64,000 nucleotides of DNA from Hetaerina americana (GCA_022747635.1 JAKTNV010000002.1:106577369-106641368), one strand, 5' to 3'; counted from the first letter of the stretch, positions 1 through 12,428 are shown. Notes: a model not told the origin generated them from the sequence alone. Translations and numbers: made by a program.

Positions 1-480
1 GTCAATAGTTGTTTTTTTGTTCTTAAAATTCTTGCAGTTGAACCGGGTTCCATTCATTCAAAGTACGCCTGATGCTAGTTCTGTTTCAACTCAATCGCCG
101 CTGGTCGCCGGGTTAAGAGGTTGCAATCAGGTATTGAGCGGCGCGAAATCAAGATACGGCTGCTCTGGAATTCTTCCCTATTGTTCCCATCGCCGGATTC
201 CGCGAGTTTTTTTCGCACCTCCTTCAGCCCTCGCCGCTCTGGTGTTTCGCCGCGCTCTCCCGTGCCATTGTTCTCCACCCACTAGCTAGCTGGACCTTCT
301 CGCCTCCCTCTCAGCAGCGACTTATATCCTCCGCCCTTCCCGACCCCCCTTCCGCTGCACCGACTCAACCATCGGCTCAAATTGAGTTTCTTTCACCTCC
401 TCCGTGCCTTTCCCCACCATAGACATTTCCCAGCTCCCCACGCCACCTACGTCCGTGTACTCTCCCTCGCCATTCCCATG
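1..480. other. GC- and pyrimidine-rich stretch without a recognised gene
   Basis: The + strand is strongly C/T-rich with many CpG dinucleotides, above all between 200 and 480. Short open frames exist on both strands but none resembles a protein family, and the skewed composition alone explains the lack of stop codons. It could be a regulatory island or an intronic pyrimidine tract. Confidence 0.3.
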
Positions 481-835
481 CCTTCTTTATGCCTCACTAT
501 CCTTAGTTTTTTTAAACCTCTCCGGCACTGATGAACGGTGCCTTAAGTTCTTTTCCCCGGTAAAACTTTTCAAAATGGTTTAATTCGTTTTCGCCTTCTC
601 AACTGGTCGAGAGGATAGATTTAAGGCCTTGGTCTGTCTGCAGACGGCGTGAAACTTTGTAAGTTTGATATTTTCGGAAGGCTCGGGGGTATTGCATTAT
701 TTAATTTTTAACCGGAGTAAAAGTTGGTCGTATTGCGAGTGTTTAGTACTCAGTGCAGTGATTTCCTGTAAGTTAATGTGGTGCAAATGTTTAAGGTGGC
801 GATTAATAGTCAAATTTTCAATAGAATATTCGTTG
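481..835. other. No feature seen
   Basis: AT-rich sequence with no coding signal. Its last nine bases (827-835, tattcgttg) are the left target duplication of the SINE that follows. Confidence 0.4.
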
Positions 836-1094
836 AACGGGTCGTGGTAGTCTAGGGGTAGAGCATTGGACTACTGACCGGAGGACCCGGGGTTCAATCC
901 CGGGCAATCCTCTCTGGGCACTCTCAGCTGCAATAAGTGTGTGATTTTTCGGGAAACCATAGCTGGCAGAGGGAATGGAATTGACCCCCCTATCCTGATG
1001 TGTGAATTTCACGCGCCGTATAGGGCTTAGTACTAGGTGAGCTCTACCCCCAACTATCAAACCGATCTTCGGGTTGATCACTCTGTTGTGGTTT
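836..1094 (+). repeat. tRNA-derived SINE, family I, copy 1
   Basis: A tRNA-like head begins near 839, with an A-box-like segment (tggtagtctagg) and a near-consensus B box (ggttcaatcc, 891-900). An unrelated body follows. It shares with the copies at 12142 and 28252 the blocks gggaaaccat, tgtgaatttcac, the gccgtatagggcttagta segment (present in copy 2) and cttcgg-ttgat. The element is flanked by a 9-bp direct repeat, tattcgttg, at 827-835 and 1095-1103, which I read as the target duplication. It is not a working tRNA gene, because the acceptor ends do not pair. It would have moved with LINE proteins supplied in trans. Confidence 0.85.
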
Positions 1095-1103
1095 TATTCG
1101 TTG

Positions 1104-1543
1104 TACAAATTTAAAAAGGAGGTCATATTTTGATGTACTAGTTTTTGGAGTTTACAGTAATGAACTAAAATCTTGTAAGACAATTTCTCCCTGGGAAAAA
1201 TGCTAGGAATAATTTTTGCTGCAAAGTTGTAATCAATCAAACTGGTATATTATTTTCTCGTTTCAGCAACTACCTCTTCATGTTCTTTTGGTAAATTAGA
1301 AGCAAATAGAACATGTTATTTTGGCTAGTATATTTATTTTATTACACATTAGAAAATGTGATTACCTAATTTTGAATGCGGGCGTATTTATTTTCTTCCC
1401 ATTATTTCGATTGAAAAGTTAATGGTACATAATTAAATTTTTTGTTCTGAAACTGTGCCAGCAGACTTTTCAACTCGATCGTTCACTAAAGCGTTTTGTA
1501 ATAAATATTCAATTGTTCCCGGCTCAACCTTGTGGAAATTCAT
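1104..1543. other. No feature seen
   Basis: AT-rich sequence, no recognisable gene or repeat. Confidence 0.4.
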
Positions 1544-1626
1544 TTTAATGAAATTAAGAATACAAAGTATCTTTCCACTGTCCCTAGGACAGTGGAAAGA
1601 TACTTTGTATTCTTAATTTTATTAAA
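1544..1626. repeat. Near-perfect palindrome (long hairpin)
   Basis: Arms of 33 bases at 1551-1583 and 1587-1619 are exact reverse complements, separated only by the 3-base spacer cta. Pairing extends outward to about 1544 and 1626 through one mismatch at 1550/1620, which would be a G-U wobble in RNA. Transcribed, this gives a hairpin of about 40 bp. It could be a foldback transposon or MITE, a small-RNA precursor, or a recent palindromic duplication. It has no similarity to other parts of the window. Confidence 0.8.
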
Positions 1627-4344
1627 GCTTTTTGTCTTAAAACACAGTTGCACTCATTGGGAAACGTCACTGCAGAATATACTCGCAATTCTCTCTTTTC
1701 TCTCTTGTTGTTAGAACTTGCAGAAAATATTACGATGTGGGTATAATCAGTCCTTCAATGCCGTTGTATCCGCTGTTTTTGTGGTTTCATATTTTTTTCC
1801 TGTAGGCTATTGCCTCTCTGGTTCTAAAGTGACTCATTCCAAGTAAATTTCTTATGAAGGTTCTTACCCCTTTTTATTATTTTTCATTCAATGGAGGAAA
1901 GTGTGCGAGTACCTTGATATGTAGTCTTGATTTTGTTTGTGGGGAAATTGTTTCTTTCGTAATTACTCTAAGTCAAATCGTGAATTAAATTGACCGTTAA
2001 ACCTTTTCAAATGAATTCAAAAATAAAATAATTTAGATAGCGTGTGTTGTGCATATTATTCCGGCCTAGGCCTTTCCATAATAAAAAAATACATTTTTTG
2101 TTTTTCAAACTTTTGTTTGTACGTGGCACAATGTGTTTCACTACACTGGATCACTTTTAAGCTCCCGATATCCTCTGTTCACGCTTTTCCTTCTCCTCAT
2201 CTTCTTCCTCCCCTCTCTCCCAAGGGCTATATAAACGTTGATTTCCTCCAAATATGCAGCGCATGAATAGGCAACAGTGTAACGAAACGCTTTGTGCCCC
2301 GTGCACAAGGAAACAACAAATATAAGTGTGTAAAAGTGAAAGATACAAATTTTTTATTAGGTTATCCATAATTTCAGTTATGTTCGCGTGATGTTATGAA
2401 GTATATCCGTCTAGGCCCTGGCTAAATACAGCGTCAGTAATACAGATGGAACGTAGTTGTTTCGCTAACGTTGGTGTTTTGAAGTCCGTTGTCTGCGAAT
2501 TCGTCATCAACTTCAGCACTAAGTATTTTACTCAATTGGCATCATCTGACATAGCAGGTATTCTCCACGGTTATTGGAATCAATAATTATATCTCCTGTG
2601 GAAACGCAAGGTTTTTGATTCTTTTTCTGTGCATTTAATAGTTATTTAGTTTGTAATCGTTTGCGAAATATTCATTTAATTGTCAAATTTTCTTTTCTTT
2701 GAAGAGGGCAGGGGCCGGTAAATCATTCCGCTTGAATTTAACCGGAAAATTATATAGGATTAGGTAATGTAGGAAATGTCACGAAATCATTTTATGTAAG
2801 CCATAGTAGGAGATAATGGTGTATATTGCCATCAATGTATTCTTAAATATTTTCATCGTCATTGCAGGGTCATTTCCGAATTCATAGTCATGGTTATATC
2901 AGTATTGAACCAATAGATTGCCTCCATTTTTACTTCCCAATTTAAGTGCCAATCCCCCCTGCCACGCATCCTGGCGGTGGTTTTCAGGGTATGTATTGAT
3001 GAAATAATAAAATAAAATGTTGAAAAGTAAAATCAAGAACAGAAATAGCAGGTGTTTCGGATGCGGCAATACATTTCCTACCCCCAAGGAATCTTGGGAA
3101 ACTGCCGGTGCGTGGTGGACTGGTGTATTCCATCAGCTGGCAAGGGCATGCGTGCTCGCATGTTCTTGGCTTCCCAGAAAAGAGATAAATTTCAAAAGTC
3201 GATTTCACCTTAAAACCTTGCCCTTACAGATATATTTAGGCTTCATGTTTGTGTAAAATCTATTTAAAGAGATTTCATCCCCGTAATTCCCACGTCGTCT
3301 TCTGGAGAATTCCCCGTATTTCCCTTCATGGTGTTAACTAATTGAGATTTGGAGAATAAATCATATATTAATTGAGTACGCCTTTCAGACATCAATCGAA
3401 TGAATACCGACTTAAAAAGAATTTTAATCGACCAATCAATACTGTAGCTAATGCTAGTTATTGTGTTATTAACCACGCAATTCTTATCACTGATATACGA
3501 TAAATATTTCCTGAAATGGGTAGCAAATACTATTATGACGATGCTTCTATTGGCTACTCTCTCTTTTTTTTAATAATTCTCGAGGAAATTCTATTCCAAA
3601 CTAATTATTGTGTCATAATTATGGATTACATTTTCGTTAGCGTGCTTCTTTTATTTGAGATACTTGATTGTTCTTTTTCGTCAAAAATATGTATGCTGAG
3701 AAATTCAAATGTTTTTCAGTGGCAACCGTTTGTGCAGCTGCAACCGCTTGCAGACTGGCAGCTTTGAAGGTTTACAGGCAACTAACAAATTGTAAAACAT
3801 ACGAATGACAGCCCTGTGGTCTTATCACGATGTCCTATTTGTTTGCAATTTTTTGCTCCTTCCCTACGATGTATCATTTCCGTTAACTTCAGAGCACGGT
3901 GTTAATGCAGGATGTTAAGTGAATCAAAATGCCGTATTCCTTAAATTTGTGCTCCATTCGCGCAACCTCAAAACGCTGTCGAACGGCAACACTCAATCCT
4001 CCCTCCTACCCCTAATGCACATGGTGACCTAATTTACCCAGCCCATTTAATCAAAATAGTGCTAATAATCTGGGCAGTCCACTCGCATCTCATTAGTAAC
4101 CGCTGCGTAAAGTAACCTCTGAAACTTTTGTGTGTTTGTATTGACTTTTTGTGAGCCATGCCCGAAGTTTGTTCATAGGACACTTTAGAGGAATAATCCA
4201 ACTGTGTAAAATAAGTAAAGCGAGCACAGTAGTTGTCCCGGTGGATTATCCTTCATCGTGTTCAATGGCAGTAGTCGTAAATGCTCGATTGATTAACCCA
4301 CTTGAAGAATTAACGGGGAAATTATTATTTTTATTGTTTTAATT
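1627..4344. other. Long AT-rich stretch, no gene recognised
   Basis: Open frames are all below about 85 codons and none resembles a known family. A TATA-like octamer lies at 2229-2236 after a pyrimidine tract, with nothing convincing downstream. I see no repeats shared with the rest of the window. Confidence 0.4.
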
Positions 4345-4500
4345 ATTTTTTATTTATATACCCTGCAAGCCACCGCTAGGGTGTGTGGTAGGGGTTGAAT
4401 AGACACCAGAATAATTTTACCCGAGCATGAACCTACCGCGGTCGAACAATGTTATTATGATCCCCTATCGTTCGTGGAAAAATGACATCTGAAATCTGTA
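4345..4500 (+). repeat. Possible decayed retroelement 3' end
   Basis: The segment taccctgcaagccaccgcta followed by gggtgtgtggta resembles a 3' untranslated motif that I have seen near non-LTR retroelement ends in insect genomes. The recognition is from memory and there is no protein-coding support. It is single-copy here. Confidence 0.2.
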
Positions 4501-5039
4501 TCATCTACTCATGTTAACTGATAATTATCATTAATTGTTGCTTAAGGTTAACTTTTAAAACGCGAAATAGATAATCTGAAAGGTGAGAAAAGTAATGCCC
4601 TTTCCATTGTGTTTTTATGTGCCTTTCAGTTTCCATTGTGTTAAGTTGTGAACCAAATTGTCGACTTAAGAAAAAGTATAACCGGGATGACAAAACGTTA
4701 CTTTGTTGAGTATTGAGCCGATCGTGATGGCAGTCTTTCACGTTCAATTCGGGAAGGAAAAAGTTGCTTGCGCGAACACTTCCATGCTGACATATTTCCT
4801 TGGTCTAAGTTAATGCAGCGTGTTCTAACATTGCCGACAAAATTGGTCGCCTTATGCTTAGCTACGTGTATACTCTAATGTCGGTATCATTGGATGTTAA
4901 AGGCACTCGAGGTAATTTCTCTCTCTCCTCAGAGTGTTAGGAAATAGAAAAGTATTCCAATTCAACCTTATCTTCCTCTCTTCTCACAAGCATTCGTCTT
5001 CGGGATAAGCCTTTTCGTCCCCCGCCCCTACTTCACTCT
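4501..5039. other. No feature seen
   Basis: AT-rich sequence with short open frames only. Confidence 0.4.
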
Positions 5040-5580
5040 TGGCATCAGGTTAAATTCAAGCGCGGTCTTGGTGGTCGCCGTTGCACCCTAAAATTAAATT
5101 CGCTTGCCCGCCCCTAAATTTCATCGGAAACACGTCTAACCTTCCTCTCAGCAATCCCAACCTCCACTTTATTCCCCCTCCCATCCCTTTCCCTTCTCGT
5201 TCCAGGCTGTCCTTTGTCGCCTTGAATCCATTCCTTGGGAGGTGTAAGGGATCGATTTTTGCGGGAAAGTCTCCCACTTCCACCAACTTCCGCCTCCCCT
5301 CACCCCCCCCACCAATTCTCCTCCTCCCTTCCAACTAACTTGGGCTCTCCTCCCACACCCACACGCTCCTCGCATTTTCCTACCTCAAAGGACACCCTGC
5401 CTTCGCCCCGCACTCGCACACGGAAACCAATCCGATTTATCTGCCTGTTATTTTTCATTCGACCTTGATATTTCGAACACCCTTGTCCAATATGCAGCAT
5501 CCGCCGGTCGGTCACAATCTCTGCTCCTTACCACACCCCGCCCCCACGGCCTCCCAAATAAAGGCCCCATCCACCACACT
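5040..5580. other. Pyrimidine-rich GC island
   Basis: The + strand is dominated by C/T runs (for example around 5280-5400), and the minus strand has matching G runs that could form quadruplexes. Several overlapping frames are open on both strands, which points to composition rather than coding. Confidence 0.35.
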
Positions 5581-7280
5581 TATCCCTTAGGTTTTTCTCG
5601 TTTTATTAAGTGTGGAAATGGGAGGGTTCGAAAATGCGGGATCGGCATTTGCGTCAAATGGTTGAGCTGTGTATTGATAATGTATAAGGTGCGGCTCATA
5701 TATTTATGTAATGCCCCATCCCCTCCTCACCGTCTTGCCTTATAATTGATTCCGGGGGTCCTTGGAAACGAATCTCATTCTCGCACTCCGGAGGTGCTTC
5801 CTGCCATAATGCGTGCATCGTGTTTAACTGGCATCCTCAAAGGTCTTCTTCTTTTAAACTTTCGCGGTGACGGCCGATTGCTGGAATTATCTGGGTCGTC
5901 ATCAAAGTCAAGGTTTGCTAGTTGGTTCTATTCCCGAGGGAATTGGAACCCTGAATCATTTCGTCCACGCACCGTATTTTTGGTATCAGCTCAGGTAATT
6001 CTAGGTCAAGAGTAAGGCCAGCGAGGCAGGCGGTTATAGCTGTCGCTGGTATCGTGTGATTATGAAACTTGGCGATTCGATTATCGCGTTTTCGTGGGTT
6101 TTGGCCAGCTCCAAGACTGCGCGCTTGCAGTTCACGGCCTTGAGCTTGCTAGTCGACCGTTAAAATCCGGCTTTGGTTTTCGCTTTTGATTCTGCGCCTT
6201 GATAATCTAAAAATTATTCTGCAAACTACGGTAAACGTTCAGTTTACGTTTGGGAGCTCTTGTGCAATAATAATGAAATGGGCTTTCGTTCTTTTTTTTT
6301 GTTTCCTGATTTTCTCGGAGGATTTGAATTTCCATGATCTGATCGCTGTAAATTCGGATCGTGTGAAGAATTTCTGATTAATGCTGGTTTGATTAAATGT
6401 CAATCATTTCTCGTGGATTTTCACAGCTTTTTATTAGGGTTATCATCATTTCGAAAAATCTCTCGAGCCCCTTGATTTAGAGAAGTTAGTTTCTCCATTG
6501 AGAAAAAAGTCTTTTTGAAAAAGATTCGGGATTATTTTTATTGCAAATGAATCCGCTCCTCGAGGAATCTTTATAATTGAATGACTCTTCAGCAACCATC
6601 AAAACGGAAAATCAGAGGAAATACATAAACGTTTGAATAGCGCGGTGTGTTGCGATAAATTATTGCCCTGGTACGTTTAAAAAAACTTAACAAAGGAAGT
6701 ATTTGAGTTAAAAGAGAGATAGCTGCAATAAAATAAGCCGGCATTTAAAGCTGTATCAATTGTCATTATGGTTACATTCCCAGCACACCTCAGTGAATTA
6801 ACTGTGTAGGTTTAATGACATCATTAAGTTAAATGCGAGATAAACTTTAATAGATGCAGCATTGGTAGAACATATGGTTGGGAATGAAATTCCCCCGTCA
6901 CCACGCGGGCGACGATACTCGGACCTGGTGGTAATTATCTCCAAATATTCGACTGCAGAATTTACTTCAATATTAACTTACGTTCTTCTTAAGAAAATCC
7001 TTTGAATTTCATGCGACCTGCTGTTAATTCATGTAGTATAGATTCTATTGGTGCATTCGAGATTGTAATTTGGATTCCTAATGTAGGTTATTTACTATTA
7101 ACGCTCCAGATAACTGTAAAGCAACTCGCCGACGGCAAAAAGAATGATACGGGTGTGTCAGTCACTTAGGCGGAAAATCCTTGATTTGTATCCTGAAACA
7201 AATGCATGCCCACACATTGTGGAATTAACCTAGCGATGCGTGATTGCCGTCGTTAATTTCTCGGCGGAACCGGTTTGTCC
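5581..7280. other. No gene recognised
   Basis: Mixed AT-rich sequence. The longest open frame (5746-6015, 89 codons) has no recognisable domain. No repeat was identified. Confidence 0.4.
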
Positions 7281-7510
7281 TTTGGGTGTCGCGCTCGCCG
7301 TATGACCCGAAGGTCGCTGGCTCGAATCCCCTCGCGTTCACCCGTGTTCGTGTCGGAATTAATTTGCTTTGGTTGTGCTCACGGCGAAGGGAAGTGTCTC
7401 CGAGCGTGGGAGTTAGAACGCCAGTGTTCCCCCCCTCCGACTCTTGTCACCCCATTAGTGTTCCCCTTGGTCGCGTGGGGTCGGTTCAAATCCTCTCCAC
7501 GATCCAGTTC
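7281..7510 (+). repeat. tRNA-like SINE, family IV (single copy here)
   Basis: A tRNA-like head (gtcgcgctcgccgtatgacc) is followed by a good B box, ggctcgaatccc, at 7319-7330. A second B-box-like string, ggttcaaatcc, occurs near 7482-7492, so the unit may be composite. The body matches none of the other SINEs, and the ends are approximate. The call rests on the promoter-like boxes only. Confidence 0.4.
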
Positions 7511-7929
7511 TGTATCACTAAATTGTTTTAATCCTACGATTCATGCTGGAATACTTTAATTAAATGGTCCTGCTTAAACATTAACGCGTTTACGCGATGA
7601 AGTCGTGGCCGTATTTCCCCGACTATTTTAGTTCTTTGGTTTCGCCAACTTAGTGCAAATGTCAAATAAATGATCTGGGAGAAACCGATGAATTAAGGAT
7701 GCAGTCGGTGTTGCAAGTTATCTACTCATTAGATTGTCGGGCTTTGGTTCGGAGTCGATTGCTTTTACACTTCATAGAACTCTATCATCCGCCCTCGGAT
7801 GAAGGGAGAATCATTCCCTGATTTATGTGCCTACGGTGTGAAAAGTTTTAAGACGATTTTTTAATAAAACTTAATCCTAAGGTCGGCAAATTTTCAAGGC
7901 AGGTGCCTGAGGGGAAAAAGTTACGCTAC
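7511..7929. other. No feature seen
   Basis: AT-rich sequence without a recognisable element. Confidence 0.4.
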
Positions 7930-8420
7930 CACCCTCACCCCACCGGTGAAAGTTACTTCATGAGAAGGGGAGTGTGAGTGGGTTCTCTTCTTCCTTCCCC
8001 CCCCCACCCCATCACCGTTCGTTTTAACCTCTTCGGTCTTTCCTCAGGCGACACCTCTAGCCCCTCCTCTCCCCCCAAGCGCGGGGAAAATTTCTCGTCT
8101 CGCCCGGCCGAAAGGAAACTGGGGTCTAGTACGCGGATATTGCTCAAGTTCTTGTGACTTGTAATTTTGGGGTGGGTGAGGGGGAAGCTAGGAGGAGGAG
8201 AGGAGAGGTCCTTTCGGGGGAATATCCAAGCGCTGTGACATTGGGAGGTCCCGCTTGCTGTTCCGCGGGGAAGGCGACTGTGATTTTCATGCGGTAATCG
8301 GTTTTAACTCCCCGTTTATTTCATTTCCCTCGCCCTTCCCGTACCACTGCGGCAATGGAACGGTGTGGAAGCCAATTTTTCGCCTGAAGGAGTCTGTGCC
8401 TTCGATCTACCGGGAGCGTG
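7930..8420. other. GC island that switches strand composition
   Basis: The + strand is C/T-rich from about 7960 to 8130 and then G/A-rich from about 8165 to 8275. No protein family is recognisable in any frame. It may be regulatory or simple low-complexity DNA. Confidence 0.3.
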
Positions 8421-9160
8421 TCCCCAAGGTTCGGAGAATTGTTGTTCATTTAATATTGGTGTGGGAGGGAAAAATGGGCTGTATTAAGCGTCTCATTGTA
8501 GATTTAACTTCTCTGTGCTTCCGGGTGTTACCCGTAAAACTAGTGGAAGGTCATACTTTTTGCTTACAGGTCTGATTCCGCATACGGAGCGATATGGAGA
8601 CCTCGCATCCACATCTCAAAGCCCAATGAACATCATTTCACATATCGAGCATATGGGGAACACTACGGGGACAGCATGGGGTTATCGGTTTTGCGGGAAA
8701 ACACGTAGCAGATTGAATAGTTGAAAGTACTTTCAAATTCTCTTGTCGAATATTGATTTCAGTGGATGAGTTGTCATGATATTATAATTGCCCGGCGAAA
8801 AATCGCTATACCTGGGGGTTGAATCATACCGCGCGATTTTAAGGGAAACCTAGTACTTGCCGGGTACAAACGTATTTCCTACGTTATTTTACCTCTGTTT
8901 GGCGTTATTTATGTACTCTTGCCTTCTGAGATGCCGCGAGAGTTAATTGATGCACGGTTTGGCAGATAGAAGATGGCTAATGGCATCGAGTGTCGGGCAA
9001 CACCCGAGGAGGGTCATAGACGGAGAGAGATAATGGTGTCAAGAAGGAGAGGTGTATCCCCGAAAACAAGTCCTCGCCCTCGTTATCTATAAAATCGATA
9101 TCATCACGCGGCTCACTTGATTTAACAAGCACGCATTATTTTTTTTCAAACCTCAGAGCC
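8421..9160. other. No feature seen
   Basis: No gene, RNA or repeat recognised. Confidence 0.4.
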
Positions 9161-9900
9161 TGCGGCAATCCCCGTGGGCTCCTTGGCGACGTCGAATCGG
9201 ACCATGCGCCTTCGATTGGCCGCGTGTGTCCCGTGCATCCGAGTCCCCCCATCCGCCCGTCTCCTTAACCGGCCACGGTTTATGGCACTTAAATGGCGGC
9301 CTGTCCGAATAGCAACCGCACGTGCAATTACCCGCTGTCTTCGGCGCTCCTCGGGTATTTAATTAAAAAAAAATACCCGATCAGTGTGCCCGCCCCTGTT
9401 CCATCCCGCCCATCGTACCACTTCCCTATTACCGCTTCCCCTCTGTTTTCATCCACTGGCGTACCTTGTTTTTTTTAGCGTGGCGCGTGCATTTTTTCGC
9501 CATTCCTCTTTATCTTTGTGTGTGTGTCATTGCAAATTGTCTGGGCTCAGCGGAGCCTTAATGAGAGGCGCAGGGACAGGAGGGTTCGAGGGAGGGGGAA
9601 TGTGCGGAGGGGTTTGACGGGAGAGTGGAATGATGGAATGGGGGTTGGGGTGGGGGGGCACTTGATGGGGTTTGGATGGGAAGGGACCCCTTGGTCGGAG
9701 GAACGGGAAGAATGCCTCTCCATTATTCCTTTTATTATTGTTTCGTTGTTTTTTTTGCGGCTGACGTGAGTGATTTGTGGGGGGGGGGGGGGTTCTGAGA
9801 GCACTCCGGCGCGGGGCTGATGTTCGAGCCACTTGGGTGTTGTGCTCGCTCCGCTACGTGTCGCCATTTTGCAGTCTTCATCTAGATCGCGAAGGCATTG
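9161..9900. other. GC-rich island with a poly-G run
   Basis: Mixed C-rich (9160-9450) and G-rich (9580-9700) segments include an uninterrupted 14-G run at 9779-9792. Open frames on the minus strand (9547-10017) are Pro-rich because of the composition and show no domain. A small hairpin lies inside (9352-9379). Confidence 0.35.
9352..9379. repeat. Short inverted repeat
   Basis: The 9-base arms cgggtattt (9352-9360) and aaatacccg (9371-9379) are exact reverse complements around a 10-base AT-rich loop. No function is evident. Confidence 0.6.
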
Positions 9901-10284
9901 TTGGCTCTTAATTGGCCTGAAACTTTGTGCGCTTGACGAAAGTGTAGGTAATTTGTATCTTATTAAGCTTCCGAGCTGACGTCGAACTGTTAATTTCTCT
10001 CCACTGCCGACTACCACTCGCCAGACTGCCGTTTTTTTTCAACTCCGGCGCAAAGATGATTAGGAAAATTTTTTAATGTTTTACGCTCGTCGAATTCAAC
10101 TGAAAAATGTCTTACCATGGAGAGTAAGGATTTAAAAACCCACCCTCCTCTTGTGTCCATGGGAGTTGAGTTTAGGAAAAGGCTTACTTTGGTTCTCCAT
10201 TCCTCCCTCATATATATTTGGAGAGACCATACAAAATGTTTTCTGGCGCATATTTACTCTCTTTTTATTTATTTAATGGCTTCA
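9901..10284. other. No feature seen
   Basis: AT-rich, no recognisable element. Confidence 0.4.
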
Positions 10285-10487
10285 TTGGGACGAGATTGAG
10301 ACTTTAAATACCCTTCTTCCACCTAATCCCTACACATTACATTAAAGAAAATTACAAATACCCTAGTCCTAGGTGTAGGAAAACCCAACTAAGCGGGAAT
10401 CGAACCCGCAACCTATGAGTTGGCCGGCGAGCACGTCACTCCTGCCGTCGCCGAGACCGAGCGGACTCTCGATAGTCTAGAACGTAG
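10285..10487 (-). repeat. tRNA-derived SINE, family III
   Basis: On the minus strand a tRNA-like head contains a near-perfect B box, gggttcgattccc, whose complement lies at 10395-10407. A gctcgccggcc A-box-like segment lies about 30 bases upstream of it. The body continues leftwards to the agattgagac motif near 10290-10305. A weak echo of that last motif occurs near 57451. The boundaries are approximate and no target duplication was found. Confidence 0.6.
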
Positions 10488-11524
10488 GGGTGGCATTCCC
10501 GTAGATTCCTGAAAGCTATTTCACATTCTTCTGGACTTACGAAACGCTTCTAAGCACCATGTAAACACCATTTGCCCTGTACCGTTACCTAACTCTGGTA
10601 CCCTCTGGTATTGTCTAACACTTCCCATGTCATTCAGTCTCCCCCCTTCAACCTCGCTTGGCCAAAACACTCCCATAGCAATCTTTAACTTCCCGCTGCC
10701 TCGAAATATTTGTGTAAAAAATCGAACTCCTCTAATTTATCTTGGCAGAGTTTTAAAACGGCAATAGAGGCATAAGTTATGTAGTTGCTAGTGTGGTAAA
10801 GTGGCCAATACAAGGCAATGTGCGCTCACGAACTAAGCTCAATTTCGGGATCGTGATTGAGGCAACAATGAGTCCTTGAAGGCCGTTGCGGCTGTCCGGC
10901 CGAGAAAACAGCGTATTGGAATGTCATAAATGCCCACCTGTGCTGGACGAATATTTTCATTATTTCATCTTGATAAGTTAATAAAAGCATTAGCAACAAA
11001 GCCAAAACCCTGCGATGAATCATACAATATTTTCGAGAATGTGATCTTGAGAAATTAATTGAGTGGGAAATGAAATAGCTAGCTCTTGATTGCAGCCTCG
11101 CGATAAGAATAGGTATTAAGAGACCCTACTAATATAAAGGAGGCTTCTTGCTAACGCTAATGGCAACAGAGTGATGTGTAATTTCTATAAAACTGATCAT
11201 CACGTACCCATTCAATCTAAAAGTTAATGCCAATAGAATTCTTTGGCGGTATTTTTTAAGGTTAATGTGTTCTATGTGATTATTACAATATTTCCTCTCG
11301 ATTAATCGTTCACATGAATTCTCTATTATTCCTATTGTAGTCGTATGTATATATTTGAATATACATGTGTACATAAACGGAAGTAATTATGTGCACTTAA
11401 ATATAATGATCAAATGCTCGTAATAACTTATGGAAAATAATATTACGAGAAATAAGCGCATATTATGTGAGAAACTAAATTACCTTCGGTGCTGTTATTA
11501 GCGATATGCAGTTAATTTGGTAAG
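10488..11524. other. No feature seen
   Basis: AT-rich sequence with short, unrecognised open frames. Confidence 0.4.
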
Positions 11525-11788
11525 GGTGGCATGTTCAAGGAATGCAGGAAGGGTGGAGTGAAACCCGGCGTCGGCTTTAGCCTACCCTAGCAACGATGGG
11601 CGCCTCAAGGGATCACACAGCTACAACGACCCATCCGACGGCCGGAGTCCTCAGTTAAATTTATTTCCACGTAGAACCCAGAGTTGGGACCGGGTTACCA
11701 CGAAAAAATCCTGCCACTGCGGGCAATCGAACCCGGACCTTCGGTGTCGGAAGGCAGTAAATTAGAATTCTCACCATCCTGGTGCCCT
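11525..11788 (-). repeat. tRNA-derived SINE, family II, copy 1
   Basis: The tRNA-like head lies at the right end, so the element points to the minus strand: ggatggtgag near 11775 and the B box gggttcgattgcc, complement near 11725-11740. The body shares gaaaccc-gcgtcgg, agcctaccct and catccgacgg with the copy at 63190, and parts of it with the fragment at 48311. The ends are approximate. Confidence 0.75.
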
Positions 11789-12132
11789 CAAATTCAATTC
11801 TAGGTCCCTGACAATAATATGGTACTGAATCAAAGGAAATGTGCCTCTTTCCTGGGTTGCATTGAAACTGCATGAAAGAGCTGAATGGTAAAACTCGACC
11901 CATTTTTTTCGACCTTTCGTATTTTTTCTTTCTCTGTGTGTGTGCTATAATTTGTAATCATCGGAGCTTAAAATTTTTCATTTAACATTGGCGGGATTAT
12001 TTTTTGAGTAATACATTGCTCGAAATTCAATCCAGTTAAAAGTAAATTATGAATAAATGGCTCTCTCCGAATGGCGCTATTTTCATCATGGATTATGAAG
12101 ACAGGTTTTTATTTATTTTGTACATATGTGTA
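11789..12132. other. No feature seen
   Basis: AT-rich spacer between two SINEs. Confidence 0.4.
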
Positions 12133-12141
12133 TGTATCGTG

Positions 12142-12428
12142 TGGGTCGCGGTAGTCCAGTGGGTAGAGCGTTCGACTGCTGATTGGAGGGCCTCGAGTTC
12201 GACTCCCGGGCAAGGCACTCTGGGCTTCTGCAGCTCCACCATTTTCGGGCACCAGATCTTCCTGGGAAACCATAACCGGCACAGGGAAAGGAACTGCCCC
12301 CCCTACCCTGATTGATGTGTGAATTTCACATGCCGTATAGGGCTTAGTAATGGGTGAACTCTACCATCACCTACCGAACCGACCTTCGGCTTGATTACTG
12401 TGTCTATGGTTTTTTATGGTTTATGGTG
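12142..12428 (+). repeat. tRNA-derived SINE, family I, copy 2
   Basis: The head gggtcgcggtagtccagtgg has a plausible A box and a gagttcgactcc B box near 12195. A 5-bp anticodon-stem-like hairpin with a 7-base loop (ctgctga) lies in between. The body matches copy 1 closely, including tgtgaatttcac and gccgtatagggcttagta. The 9-bp direct repeat tgtatcgtg at 12133-12141 and 12429-12437 is the likely target duplication. This is the best-preserved tRNA-like head of the family in the window. Confidence 0.88.

Noticed and set aside
839..912. tRNA gene
   Set aside because: There is an A-box-like segment and a good B box, but the acceptor stem does not pair and the head is joined to a shared SINE body.
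2229..2266. TATA box and core promoter
   Set aside because: tatataaa occurs easily by chance in AT-rich DNA, and nothing downstream looks transcribed.
9547..10017. 156-codon minus-strand frame
   Set aside because: The Pro-rich part comes from G-run DNA; no domain and no splice support.
10395..10470. tRNA gene on the minus strand
   Set aside because: Only the T-arm/B box is tRNA-grade; the rest does not fold as a cloverleaf, so it is called a SINE.
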